This document shows, piece after piece, positions 52,059 to 60,746 of a DNA stretch of 64,000 nucleotides; positions within the stretch are counted from its first letter, which is position 1, and each line of letters starts with the position of its first letter. The notes below the pieces were generated by a model, which was not told where the DNA came from, made no database searches, and was given only the letters and a program-made list of their open reading frames with translations. The position numbers and the translations under genes are program-made. Source of the DNA: Candidatus Obscuribacterales bacterium (lineage in GTDB: Bacteria > Cyanobacteriota > Vampirovibrionia > Obscuribacterales > Obscuribacteraceae); contig JAKFVU010000036.1 in NCBI GenBank assembly GCA_021732025.1, forward strand, positions 1 through 64,000, read 5' to 3'.

Positions 52059-53678
52059 TTATCCCTGCTTCAGCGCTTTCCATTGTTGAGAGAGAATAGT
52101 CTCTTTTTCGGCGAGAATTTTGGAGGCTTTGATGATAGCTTCTTTGTCTCGCTCGATGATTTCTTTTACCTTCTGCCGGCAGGCTTCGATGATGGTGCGC
52201 ACTTGTCCTTCGATAGAGCATTTGAGGCTCTCTGAGATGGCCAGAGCGGTCTCAGAATTGTCCATGCTACCGCTTGAAAGAGCAGCACTCGTGCCCAGCG
52301 GCGACATGCCGTAGCTTGTCACCATTTCAAAAGCCAGACGCGTGGCTCGTTTGAAGTCATCGGATGCACCGGTGTCGGCCACACCCAAGATAACTTCTTG
52401 GGCAATGCGACCGGCCAGCAGCGTGGCAATTTGCGCCTTGAGTTGCTCTTCGCTGTAACCAACCGGGTCTTCGTCAGGCAAAATCATGGTGTAACCCATC
52501 GCTTGAGAGCGAGGCAACACTGTTATTTTGGCGACGTTATAACCTTCTTGTAGTTCGTCGGCGATCCAAGCGTGGCCGATTTCGTGCACAGAAGTGTTAT
52601 AGATTTGCTTAGGAGTGAGAGCCTTGGCTCGTTTCGTCCTGGCAACACCCATCTGCACGCGATCAATTCCCTCAGCAAAATCGGCGATGCCGATTTGACC
52701 TAGTCGTCTGCGCTCGATATCGGTCATGGTGGCGAAGCTTGGATGGCGCAGCAGGCGACGAGCGGCAACTGTGGCTGCTTCGTTGCAAGAGCCTTCGATA
52801 TCGGCACCGCTGAAGCCCGGAGTGAGGCGGCTCAGTTCAGCAAGGCTAACCGTAGGCGCAAGCGGTTTGCCTTTGGTGTGGATGGCAAAGATTGCTTCTC
52901 GCCCTTCGCGGGTGGGCAAATCAACCAAGATCTGACGGTCGAAGCGGCCCGAGCGAATGAGGGCTGGGTCGAGAATATCGACACGGTTGGTGGCGGCGAT
53001 TACGACCAGACCTTCCGTTTCGACAAAGCCGTCTAGCTCAATCAGAAGCTGGTTGAGAGAGGCTTCGCGCTCGTCGTTGCTCGAGTATGCACCAGAACTG
53101 CGCTTGCGGCCAATGGCATCGATTTCGTCGATGAAGACAATGGCGGGCTTTTTGTTGCGCGCTTCTTTGAAGAGGTCACGCACTCGGGCGGCACCAATGC
53201 CAACATACATTTCGACAAACTGTGAACCAGACATCGAAATGAAAGTGGCGTTTGCCTCACCGGCCACAGCTTTGGCAAGTAGAGTCTTGCCGTTGCCGGG
53301 CGGGCCGATAAGCAGCAGTCCTTTAGGCATGCGCACTCCTAAACCCTTGAAGAGCTCTGGGTTTTGTAGGTAGTCGACGACTTCTTTCAGCTCTTCTTTG
53401 GCTTCATCGCAGCCTGCTACGTCAGCAAACTTGGTTTTTCCAGTGCCTGCTTCGATAATGACAGCGCCCGATTTGCTCAGCTCGCTGTGCAGTGAAGCAC
53501 TGCTCTGGTTGCCATTTTTCGAATTCTGAGTGGCAGAGGTTGCCGGTTGCTCTTGAGCGTTTTGCTCTGCTTTCGCTTTAGCTTGGCGACGAGAGTAGAT
53601 GGCGAGGCCGATGAATAGGGCAGCCATTGCGCCTAACATTGGTAAGAAAATTGCAAGCAGTAGGGTGTGGTCAGTCAT
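52059..53678 (-). CDS. FtsH-like AAA+ zinc metalloprotease lacking the periplasmic domain
   Basis: 539 residues. One N-terminal membrane segment (LLLAIFLPMLGAMAALFIGLA cut by residues 8-27), then directly a charged Gln/Ser-rich linker and the AAA+ domain: Walker A GPPGNGKT near 130, pore loop FVEMYVG, Walker B IVFIDEID, second region of homology DPALIRSGRFDRQI, then the M41 protease domain with zinc motif HEIGH near 368 (family HExGH) and the third ligand in GASDDFKRAT. FtsH degrades membrane and soluble proteins as a hexamer. Typical FtsH has two membrane segments and a periplasmic domain of about 70 residues; both are missing. ATG 53678 with GGAG. Codons C/G-ending. Confidence 0.88.
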   Translation of the reverse strand: MTDHTLLLAIFLPMLGAMAALFIGLAIYSRRQAKAKAEQNAQEQPATSATQNSKNGNQSSASLHSELSKSGAVIIEAGTGKTKFADVAGCDEAKEELKEVVDYLQNPELFKGLGVRMPKGLLLIGPPGNGKTLLAKAVAGEANATFISMSGSQFVEMYVGIGAARVRDLFKEARNKKPAIVFIDEIDAIGRKRSSGAYSSNDEREASLNQLLIELDGFVETEGLVVIAATNRVDILDPALIRSGRFDRQILVDLPTREGREAIFAIHTKGKPLAPTVSLAELSRLTPGFSGADIEGSCNEAATVAARRLLRHPSFATMTDIERRRLGQIGIADFAEGIDRVQMGVARTKRAKALTPKQIYNTSVHEIGHAWIADELQEGYNVAKITVLPRSQAMGYTMILPDEDPVGYSEEQLKAQIATLLAGRIAQEVILGVADTGASDDFKRATRLAFEMVTSYGMSPLGTSAALSSGSMDNSETALAISESLKCSIEGQVRTIIEACRQKVKEIIERDKEAIIKASKILAEKETILSQQWKALKQG

Positions 53679-53695
53679 GCTCAATCTCCACTAAA

Positions 53696-53720
53696 GCTGG
53701 ACGGCTTGCAGTCCTCCAGC
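53696..53720 (-). promoter_or_regulatory. hairpin upstream of the FtsH-like gene ribosome site
   Basis: GCTGGA (53696-53701) pairs with TCCAGC (53715-53720) in the minus-strand leader, ending five bases or so before the TAGTGGAG ribosome site. Confidence 0.35.
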
Positions 53721-53795
53721 CTCTTCTAACTTGGTGCGTTTATTTATGCACCGGTTCGGGGCAGTGATTTGCGGCACCAATTGCGGTGGCGCTCT

Positions 53796-54155
53796 CTAGC
53801 AGCCGCAGCCTTTGGCAATGCGAGTGTCGGTGTAAGCCTTCAGGCGGGCGTGATATTGCTCGCGTGCTTGCTTTGAAGTTTCGCTGGCGAGGCGATGGGT
53901 TTCGATAGCCTCTTGATACTGAGTGAACCAGTCGGCTTCTTTGGCGCTATCCGCGGCGAACTGGTCGAGGCTGGCCTTGTTCAGGTCTTCTGCTTGAAAG
54001 TTGCTCAGTTCACGGGTTTCATGGGCTGAACGCCAGTGATTAGCAAGGTGATAGACCTGAGCGGCCGCTTTCAGTTCTGCCGAGATGGCGTCAGCCAGTT
54101 GCGAACGAGTTTCGCAAATTTGACAAGCAAACTTAGTCTTCGCTTGATTACTCAT
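53796..54155 (-). CDS. hypothetical protein with N-terminal CxxC and C-terminal CGC, 119 aa
   Basis: No family recognised. The protein starts with KFACQICETR, continues as one long helical region rich in Ala, Glu, Gln and His (for example VYHLANHWRSAHETRELS), and ends in KGCGC. The Cys pairs at both ends could meet in a hairpin of two helices and hold a metal. ATG 54153-54155 with AAAGGAA. Stands alone with a structured leader. Confidence 0.65.
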   Translation of the reverse strand: MSNQAKTKFACQICETRSQLADAISAELKAAAQVYHLANHWRSAHETRELSNFQAEDLNKASLDQFAADSAKEADWFTQYQEAIETHRLASETSKQAREQYHARLKAYTDTRIAKGCGC

Positions 54156-54465
54156 TGAGGGTTTCCTTTATTCAGTTAGTTTTCACTTACTCGATAGGTC
54201 GAGAGGCGAGAAAGTGATTGGTTGCAGGTACTGGTTGGTTTTGAAAGTGATTTTTTGGAGAAAATTGATTTAGAAGAATGGTTAGTTATAGTTGGTTAGA
54301 AAGAGTAATTTCAAACGCCGATTAAGGCATTTACCGGGTTATGAGATCACCTTTAAAAAGCTTGTCTAGCGGACGTATACAACCCCACGCAGGGGATAGG
54401 GTTATCGCGCTTGACAGCCTTTGCGGTTCTTGAGCGTTTATTAGACCGGTCTGTTATATGTTCAG
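54156..54465. other. gene-free stretch with leader hairpin (54183-54217)
   Basis: TCACTT (54183-54188) pairs with AAGTGA (54212-54217) and CTCG (54190-54193) with CGAG (54207-54210) in the minus-strand leader of the 119-aa gene, about 12 bases before its ribosome site. The rest is AT-rich with repeated AAAGTGATT; no gene is supported. Confidence 0.4.
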
Positions 54466-54531
54466 AAAAAAGAGAGGAGTTGAGCAGTTGCATCCAGACA
54501 ATGTCTGAAATGCACTGTTCGCCTCCTCTCT
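54466..54531 (-). terminator. Rho-independent terminator (minus strand)
   Basis: AGAGAGGAG (54471-54479) pairs with CTCCTCTCT (54523-54531); on the minus strand TTTTTT follows. Terminates the acyltransferase gene 54576-55439. Confidence 0.75.
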
Positions 54532-54575
54532 GCAAGCAATTAAAAGACTATGTCTCTTTCTATTTTGATTTTCTT

Positions 54576-55439
54576 CTATCTGCGGCTAAACGCATCTTTG
54601 ACCGAAACTGTGTCCAGGGCTGCGATACGTTCTCGCAGAAAAGCTGATGCTTCGTCGTCGGTTCGTTTGCTTCCGTCGGCCTTGGTGAAAAGCTCGGTAG
54701 TACTGATAGGCTTTCCGGTCACTACCACAGCCTTTCTCCGAAACAAGGGGAAGGCCAAAAGGACCATGCCGAACTGCTTGGCACGATCGAATTTCGACAG
54801 CCATGGCCCAGGATAGCGGCCATAGCGAATGTAGTTGGGGACGACATAGACCTCCTCACCTAAGCGCTCAGCAGCAGTGCGAGCGATTATGGCAACGCCA
54901 TTGCGAAAGGGGCCCATGATTGGTGAAAAGTTGGTCAAACCTTCCGGCAAAACTACCAGTGTCTCTTTGTTGACCACCATCTCGATAGCAGCTGCACGTG
55001 TGCGCAGGCCGCCATCTTTGATTTTGTCAGTGGCAGTAAAAATGCCACCACGTGATAGTAAAACCCCGAGCAGGCCCCCGAAAGCTGTCATGACACGATC
55101 TGTTGCCATATAACGAGCTGGGCCTAAAATTAGCTGGGGCATGATGACGGCATCGGCCCAGTGAGGGTGATTAGCCGTGATGATACGGGGACCAATGAGA
55201 TTGTCGAGGTTCTCTCGGCCAACAAATTTTATTGCACCTACCTGAATGTTGGTCAGAGCCCGAGCCACTTTCAGCAGACGAGCTGTAGCGATCGGTCCGG
55301 CAGGAGGAGCTACGTAACCGCAGGTTGTCACCTTTTTTATTTCGTCTCTATGGCGCCTGCGTTGACTCGCCATGTAGGTCGAATAGAGCGTCAGCAGTGC
55401 GGCAAATGCCATCAGTGCTAACAGAACTGTGTAAACCAT
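54576..55439 (-). CDS. lysophospholipid acyltransferase (PlsC family), membrane anchored
   Basis: 287 residues. N-terminal membrane segment (MVYTVLLALMAFAALLTLY), then the acyltransferase fold: motif I NHPHWAD (H-x4-D) near residue 90, an Arg-containing motif II region, motif III LPEGLTNFSPIMGPFRNG near 165-182, and VVPNYIRYG. Acts on lysophospholipids at the inner face of the membrane. It differs clearly from the other PlsC member in the window (different motif I, N-terminal anchor). ATG 55437-55439 with a weak GGA. C/G-ending codons. Confidence 0.85.
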   Translation of the reverse strand: MVYTVLLALMAFAALLTLYSTYMASQRRRHRDEIKKVTTCGYVAPPAGPIATARLLKVARALTNIQVGAIKFVGRENLDNLIGPRIITANHPHWADAVIMPQLILGPARYMATDRVMTAFGGLLGVLLSRGGIFTATDKIKDGGLRTRAAAIEMVVNKETLVVLPEGLTNFSPIMGPFRNGVAIIARTAAERLGEEVYVVPNYIRYGRYPGPWLSKFDRAKQFGMVLLAFPLFRRKAVVVTGKPISTTELFTKADGSKRTDDEASAFLRERIAALDTVSVKDAFSRR

Positions 55440-55502
55440 GTGTGTGTCCGTTTATTCGTGTAGTGAATATTCCTGGTTGAAAGAGGGGAAGAATGGCGGT
55501 CT

Positions 55503-55546
55503 CTGACTGAAAGAGCGGGCCTCAAGTGAGACCCGCTCTTAGTCAG
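55503..55546. terminator. long hairpin after the 282-aa gene
   Basis: CTGACT (55503-55508) pairs with AGTCAG (55541-55546) and AAGAGCGGG (55511-55519) with CCCGCTCTT (55532-55540). On the minus strand it follows the 282-aa gene. Confidence 0.65.
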
Positions 55547-55575
55547 GGCGAGAGCTGTCGAGCTAACGCTTGGCG

Positions 55576-56424
55576 TTAGTTGCGAAAGCCACCGATGCGG
55601 GTGAGCAGAGCCGTGGCTTCGCCCAGATGGCTTCTGGTGTCGTGGCGGTTGCGCGCCTTGGCGGCCGCGTGCACCTTGCCGAGGATGGCCTGCAGCTCAC
55701 TGCGTTCAGCAGTGGTGCCGTAGACACCATCGCTGTTGGTCGACAGCTCGCCGGCGTAGCGCACTGCTTGCTCGGTGTAGAACAAGGCAGAGTCCCATTC
55801 GGTCAGAAGACTGAGGACGCGGCACTGCACGTGGCTGCGGGCGTTGCCGGTGGCATGGTTGAGGATGACCAGGCGCTGCAGCACGGTGCGGTCGGCGCAG
55901 GTGCCTTCGGGCGCCAGCTGAGCTGCTTCGCTGCGGATGACCTGGAGCGTCTCCACCAGCTGCTTGATCTCCTTCACCGGCGTTGGCAGGTGCAGAGAGT
56001 CATAGCTGTGGGTGACGAAACGGCGATGCAGGGCGTCGAGATGGCCGGAGATCAGGGCGACAGTGTCGATGGCTGCGGCGTTGTTGTCGGTGCCCGAGTT
56101 CAGGCGGGGAAGCAGGGCAGCAGCGGCTTGGCGCATCTGGGCCAGCCACTTGTGGTGCAGTTCGATGAAGTTGCCGCACTTGATGGCGAGGTCTTCACTG
56201 TAAGTAGCCGCATCGAAAATGACGCCGAGCAGACGGGCATTGACGGCCGACGAGGGGTCGCGCTTCTGGTCGGCAGAATCGAGCTGGGCCGCGGTGTTGA
56301 TCCAAACGAGAGCGACATCGAGTTCGCCTTGCGTACGGGCCTGGTCGGCTTGTTCGATCAGTTTCGAGGTGGCCTGCGGTGCCGGCGAAGAAGGCTGAGA
56401 CTGAGACTGGGAGGGAGTAGTCAT
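55576..56424 (-). CDS. helical (TPR-like) hypothetical protein, 282 aa
   Basis: No family recognised. After a Gln/Ser/Pro-rich start the sequence is helix-rich with TPR-like pairs (LIEQADQARTQGELDVALVWINTAAQL near residues 22-48, cut by turns; ALFYTEQAVRYAGELS near 210). No signal peptide. ATG 56422-56424 with ATAGG. A nearly equally long open frame exists on the plus strand but has antisense composition (Gly, Val, Asp, Leu excess). Codons C/G-ending. Confidence 0.65.
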   Translation of the reverse strand: MTTPSQSQSQPSSPAPQATSKLIEQADQARTQGELDVALVWINTAAQLDSADQKRDPSSAVNARLLGVIFDAATYSEDLAIKCGNFIELHHKWLAQMRQAAAALLPRLNSGTDNNAAAIDTVALISGHLDALHRRFVTHSYDSLHLPTPVKEIKQLVETLQVIRSEAAQLAPEGTCADRTVLQRLVILNHATGNARSHVQCRVLSLLTEWDSALFYTEQAVRYAGELSTNSDGVYGTTAERSELQAILGKVHAAAKARNRHDTRSHLGEATALLTRIGGFRN

Positions 56425-57240
56425 AATTTACCTATCGAAAACTTGTTGTCTATCTGGCGCTCAAGAGCTGCACAAGCACTAGACAACTGGTTACTGGTTT
56501 ACATGCACTGCTGTCGATTGAACGATAGACGGAGCATGCGCTGAGGAGAATTTGCACCTGTGACTGCTCGAACCAAGGACCGACATATACTTCGACAAAT
56601 ACCTCTGTGACAGCTTCTCCTGTGCGGTTATGCGCAGGTGGGGAGTCAATGTCTAGGTATGAGCGTGTTTAAGTCAGGTGTTTATTGGTTCTTAAGTCGA
56701 GGAGAAAGTTAAAGGTACGCGCAGAATCTACTCTAGTCATTACTTGAAAAGCAGCGTTTAGAAGTAAAGAACTATGTAATGCAGATAAAAACCAGTACAC
56801 ATGCCGCTGTCAGTGGATAGTTGTCAAGGTGGCGCGGCTGTGCGGGCCGATTTCGGTGACAACCTCAGTCAGTTGCGCTAGCCGCCAAAAATGGCAGTTT
56901 CTTCTCTCTTTTAAATACTGATAATCAAGAGCTTATTAGAGTTTAGCCATAGTTTTCAAGAACACTGTATTTACGGTCTCTATTTTCTATAGGCTCAAGA
57001 AGTCATATCTCACTCTCTCCTTCATCACAGAAATCCCGAACTCTTAACCTAGTCTTCCAGCGCGAACTTATTCTCTGAAGTTATCACTTCAGGGTGAAGC
57101 CATGCCTTGAGAAGAACGAGTGTTAGTGCGGATAACGGTTTTTGTAATGGGTCTTCGAGTTGCAGTGCTGACATGAGTAAGTAATCACACGCGGACAGCG
57201 CCAATAGGCCGTCCATTGAAAACTTCTTACAGGAGCCCAT
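56425..57240. other. gene-free stretch of 816 bases between divergent genes
   Basis: Longest gene-free stretch in the window. It must contain promoters and leaders for the 282-aa gene and the MscS gene. I see GGTGACAACC with nearby CGGTG/CACCG-type elements near 56855, and a CTGAAGT/ACTTCAG hairpin at about 57074-57091. No tRNA, known riboswitch or coding frame with a ribosome site. Confidence 0.45.
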
Positions 57241-57945
57241 ATGTTTACCAGATTCAAGGCGAGCCTCCGCACGGTGGCTATCATCGTCGCGTTCATATGT
57301 CTTGGCCTGCTTTCACAGGGTGGTGGGTTGGCAAATGAGATCTTTACTCGTTTCCAGACTTCCGACCTCGCCGGCCTCAAAGACAAACTCATGCCCATCG
57401 GCGTCAACCTGCTGATCGGCCTGCTCTTTCTCTCTATCTCGTATCTCTTCTATCGCCCCCTGCGTACTGCCTTGCAGAGCACGCTAGAGCGAGCTGGTGC
57501 CAGTCCTCGTGGCAAGACCATGCTGCTGCGCACGATGCAACTCGGCTATTGGCTTGTGGTTGTCTTCGTCGTCGCCAGTGTGGTGGCACCGGACATTCTC
57601 AGCAAGCTCTTCCTCGGCGCCAGTATCCTCTCGGCTGCCATCGTTCTGTCGCTGCAAGGCGCTGCCGGTGATTTGCTCAGCGGGATATTCCTCAATGTCA
57701 CCAAGCGCTTTCAGCCTGGAGACAACATTGAGGTGATCGGCATGGACAAAATCAAAGGCAAGGTTGTCGATATTGGATATCTCTCCACCATCGTCAAACT
57801 CGCTGATGGTGAGGTCACCATCCCCAACAAAGATTTGTGGAGCAAGCCCGTCAAGGTTGTGGCTGATGCCAAACCGGTTTCCCAAATCATCCTTCCGCCT
57901 GGTTACGACCCGTCGCGAGAAGGCACTACCAGCCGTTTTAAGTAA
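57241..57945 (+). CDS. small MscS-family mechanosensitive channel
   Basis: 234 residues, a minimal MscS. Seen: N-terminal hydrophobic segment (possible signal anchor), TM helix LLIGLLFLSISYLFYRPL, a second LGYWLVVVFVVASVV, pore helix TM3 region SAAIVLSLQGAAGDLLSGIFL, then the beta domain with PGDNIEVIGMDKIKGKVVDIGYLSTIV and DGEVTIPNKDLWSKPV. The usual C-terminal alpha/beta vestibule (about 100 residues in E. coli MscS) is reduced to a short tail. Releases osmolytes on membrane tension. ATG with CAGGAG. Confidence 0.88.
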   Translation: MFTRFKASLRTVAIIVAFICLGLLSQGGGLANEIFTRFQTSDLAGLKDKLMPIGVNLLIGLLFLSISYLFYRPLRTALQSTLERAGASPRGKTMLLRTMQLGYWLVVVFVVASVVAPDILSKLFLGASILSAAIVLSLQGAAGDLLSGIFLNVTKRFQPGDNIEVIGMDKIKGKVVDIGYLSTIVKLADGEVTIPNKDLWSKPVKVVADAKPVSQIILPPGYDPSREGTTSRFK

Positions 57946-57955
57946 CGGCCTTCCC

Positions 57956-57971
57956 TCTGGCATGAGCCAGA
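57956..57971 (+). promoter_or_regulatory. hairpin upstream of leucyl aminopeptidase ribosome site
   Basis: Perfect 6-bp stem TCTGGC/GCCAGA with ATGA loop, followed by an A-run and, 14 bases later, the CGGAG ribosome site. Confidence 0.35.
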
Positions 57972-57997
57972 AAAAAAACTAAATCACGGAGAACAAA

Positions 57998-59560
57998 ATG
58001 AAACTCAAAGTTCACACTATCGCTTCGCACGTCAACACGGTAAGCCTCGCGTCGGTCCAGGCTGATGTTCTGCTGGTCGGCTGTTTCGAGGGGGAGGTGG
58101 CAAGCATCGCTTCGTCCAGCGACGGCTCTCTCAAGCTGCTGGCCGAAGTCACTTCTGGCGCCATCGCTACCCAGGCGCAGGCCGACGGTTTCACCGGTGC
58201 TGTGGGCGAGACTCTCGTTCACTTCGCTGGCGATCGCCTTTCCACCAAGAAGGTGGTGTTGTTCGGTCTGGGCGCACGCGGCAAGGGCAATATCAACAGC
58301 TTCCGCAAGGCTATCACTGCTGCCTTGAAGAAGGCCAAGTCGCTTGGTGCAACCGAAATCGGCTTCTCGCAGCTTGACCCGGCCGCTGCCGCTGGCACCG
58401 ACACCTACACCATGGCGCAGTCTCTGGCCAGCTATGCCGGCATGCTCGACTACGTCATCAACCACCAGAAGACTGCCCTCGGCGGTCACAAAGCCGAGAA
58501 GCGCTTCGCCAAGCTGCATCTCGTCGGCACTCTCGAGACCGCAAACGAGATGTTCCGCGGCCTGCGTGCTGGCTTCCAGGTGGCTTCGTCGGTCAACCTC
58601 GCTCGCGACCTGGCGAACGAACCGGCTGGTACCCTCACTCCTGCCAAGCTCGCCAAAGTGGCGAAGGCGGTGGCAGCTGCCAACGAAAACCTGTCGATCA
58701 AGGTCTTCGACCACAAGCAGCTGAAGAAGATGGGCGCCCATGCCCTCCTCGCCGTGGCCAAGGGCTCTGCCGAGAAGCCTTGCCTGATCGACCTGGTCTA
58801 CAGCCCGGCCGGCAGCAGCGAGAGCGATCCGGTCGCCCTCACCCTGATCGGTAAGTCGGTCACCTTCGACAGCGGCGGCCTCGACATCAAGGCTGCCGAT
58901 GGCATGCGCAACATGAAGCGCGACATGTCCGGTGGCGCTGTCACTCTGGGCGCCATCCAGGCCATTGCCGCCCTCGGTCTCAACATCAAGGTGCGCTGCG
59001 TCATGGCTGCCACCGAGAACATGATCAACGGCCGCGCTTACAAGCCGGGCGATGTTCTGCAGACCATGAAGGGCCTCACCGTCGAGGTCGACAACACCGA
59101 TGCCGAAGGCCGCCTCACCCTGGCCGACGCCATCGAATACGCCAAGCGTCAGGGCGATACCACCATCGTCGACTTGGCCACCCTCACCGGTGCCGTCAAG
59201 ATGATGACCGGCGACGTCGGCGCCTGCATCTTCGGCAACAACGACGAGTTCACCAATCAGGTCTTCTCGGCTGCCACGTCGCAGAACGAGCGCCTGCTGC
59301 CTGTTCCCATGTGGGAAGAGTTCAAGGCCTCGAACAATTCCGATATGGCCGACCTGAAGAACTCGGGCGGCGCCCCTGGCTCGACCACGGCGGCCTACTT
59401 CCTCCGCGCCTTCGCTGGCGAGGAGATCAAGTGGTGCCATGTGGACATCGCCGGCGTTGCTTTCCGCGACCGCGATATGGGCCCTGACCCGCGCGGTGCC
59501 ACGGGCTACGGCGTGCGCACTCTGGTGGAGCTGGCTACCCGCCTCTCGGCCAAGAGCTAA
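57998..59560 (+). CDS. pepA: leucyl aminopeptidase (M17)
   Basis: 520 residues, normal size. Removes N-terminal residues from peptides using two metals in a hexamer. Seen: N-terminal macro-type domain with FTGAVGETL and KVVLFGLG, then the catalytic domain: GKSVTFDSGGLDIKAADGM (family GKG-x-TFDSGG with the metal-binding Lys and Asp), MKRDMSGGA, and NTDAEGRLTLADA (the signature with catalytic Arg). Near the end TTAAYFLRAF and WCHVDIAG. ATG 57998 with CGGAG. Strongly C/G-ending codons. Its stop overlaps the stop of the convergent kinase gene by four bases. Confidence 0.93.
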   Translation: MKLKVHTIASHVNTVSLASVQADVLLVGCFEGEVASIASSSDGSLKLLAEVTSGAIATQAQADGFTGAVGETLVHFAGDRLSTKKVVLFGLGARGKGNINSFRKAITAALKKAKSLGATEIGFSQLDPAAAAGTDTYTMAQSLASYAGMLDYVINHQKTALGGHKAEKRFAKLHLVGTLETANEMFRGLRAGFQVASSVNLARDLANEPAGTLTPAKLAKVAKAVAAANENLSIKVFDHKQLKKMGAHALLAVAKGSAEKPCLIDLVYSPAGSSESDPVALTLIGKSVTFDSGGLDIKAADGMRNMKRDMSGGAVTLGAIQAIAALGLNIKVRCVMAATENMINGRAYKPGDVLQTMKGLTVEVDNTDAEGRLTLADAIEYAKRQGDTTIVDLATLTGAVKMMTGDVGACIFGNNDEFTNQVFSAATSQNERLLPVPMWEEFKASNNSDMADLKNSGGAPGSTTAAYFLRAFAGEEIKWCHVDIAGVAFRDRDMGPDPRGATGYGVRTLVELATRLSAKS

Positions 59561-60597
59561 GCGCTGAGCTGGTGGAGCCGTGAGATTAGCTCATTGACGA
59601 CAGCCTTAATCAGGTCGTCGACGGGACCAACTGTGGTTCCTTCAATGCCGCGACTCTTGCGCTCCACCAGCCAATCGAGAAAGAGCACCCGACTAAGCGC
59701 TTCGGCGTAAGGCAGGGTAGCGACGACATCTTTTTCTTGGCGGCCTGATTCGAAGCAGTACGATTCGATTAACTCGTTGCGGAAGCGCTCAAAGCCGCCG
59801 TTCTTGTGATGTGTCATGGTCAACGTGGCAATATCCATGAGCGGTACGCCTAGAGCGGTGAACCACGACCAGTCGATGAGGAATAAACGTTGTCCACGCA
59901 GGATGATGTTTTCTGCATAAAGATCGCCGTGAACCAGCGAAATTGTCTCTCCTGCAAGAGGCTTGGCTAAGACATTGGCCAATTTGAGCAGGAGGGCTTT
60001 TTCAGCGTCGTCTACAAGCTGCCAGTTGGCTAGCTTTTCTGTAAAAGTGGAGACAAAAGACTCGTAGTCGATAGGCGAGAGGCAGCGCAAGATTCCAAGT
60101 TGCATCAGCTCGTCTGTGCGATAGGAATATGAGCGGTGCATCTTTGCCAGCTCTTCGCCGATGCGACGGGCAATCTCTGGTGAACCGCCGCTCTTGTCTA
60201 GAGCGTCTCGGCCCAAATCTTCCATGAACATGGCTGTCACCTGACCTTGGTGCGCGGCCATGAAAAGTTGTGGAGAGTTGGAAATCGACGGAATCAAGAT
60301 GCGCTCGTGCAGGTCTTGTTCTACGTCCCAGGGAGGCAAGACCAATTTGTAAATGAGAGATTGTGGCAAGGCGTCTTCGAGCTCAATGCGCTCGACATAC
60401 GAGAGGTCTCGGTGGCGAAGCAATTCGCGACCTGTGACTGTAATCTCCTTGCCGTAAAACTCTTTCAGCCAGCTCATCAACCGCTCTTCACCAACCGGTG
60501 TCAGCAAGTCGAGGGAACCATCTTCAGCGAATGCTGAGTGGCCTGGACTGGCTTTCTGGCTGGACTGTTGAGTTGGTTCTGGTGTGGTGTCTGACAT
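59557..60597 (-). CDS. APH/choline-kinase-like phosphotransferase
   Basis: 346 residues of the protein-kinase-like aminoglycoside phosphotransferase family (PF01636). Seen: catalytic loop VHGDLYAENIIL near residue 225 and metal-binding FLIDWSWFTAL near 242, and an N-lobe without an obvious Gly-rich loop. It phosphorylates a small alcohol substrate; which one is unknown (aminoglycosides, choline and hydroxyl-amino compounds are all precedents). Start ATG with AAGGGGACC. Codons are mixed, less biased than its neighbour. Convergent overlap with pepA of four bases. Confidence 0.82.
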   Translation of the reverse strand: MSDTTPEPTQQSSQKASPGHSAFAEDGSLDLLTPVGEERLMSWLKEFYGKEITVTGRELLRHRDLSYVERIELEDALPQSLIYKLVLPPWDVEQDLHERILIPSISNSPQLFMAAHQGQVTAMFMEDLGRDALDKSGGSPEIARRIGEELAKMHRSYSYRTDELMQLGILRCLSPIDYESFVSTFTEKLANWQLVDDAEKALLLKLANVLAKPLAGETISLVHGDLYAENIILRGQRLFLIDWSWFTALGVPLMDIATLTMTHHKNGGFERFRNELIESYCFESGRQEKDVVATLPYAEALSRVLFLDWLVERKSRGIEGTTVGPVDDLIKAVVNELISRLHQLSA

Positions 60598-60746
60598 TTC
60601 TAATTGGTCCCCTTAGCTCCATTTTACTCTCGTGACAAGGTCTTGCTCGGACGCTAGACCTCTAACTTCTCATTTCTGCACTAAAACGTAGGTCAAATTT
60701 TCTCGCCCTTGCTTGGGCATTAACCTCAACTCGAAGGAGATATCTT

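Noticed and set aside
54411-54647. 78-codon open frame on the plus strand
   Set aside because: Runs through the minus-strand terminator and into the acyltransferase gene; no ribosome site.
55570-56544. 324-codon open frame on the plus strand opposite the 282-aa gene
   Set aside because: Slightly longer than the chosen gene, but with antisense-like composition, no ribosome site, and an Arg/Leu-rich end where the real gene has its start and leader.
57938-59440. 500-codon open frame on the minus strand opposite pepA
   Set aside because: Antisense to a clear M17 enzyme. G/V/D/L-rich composition is what C/G-ending codons give on the opposite strand.
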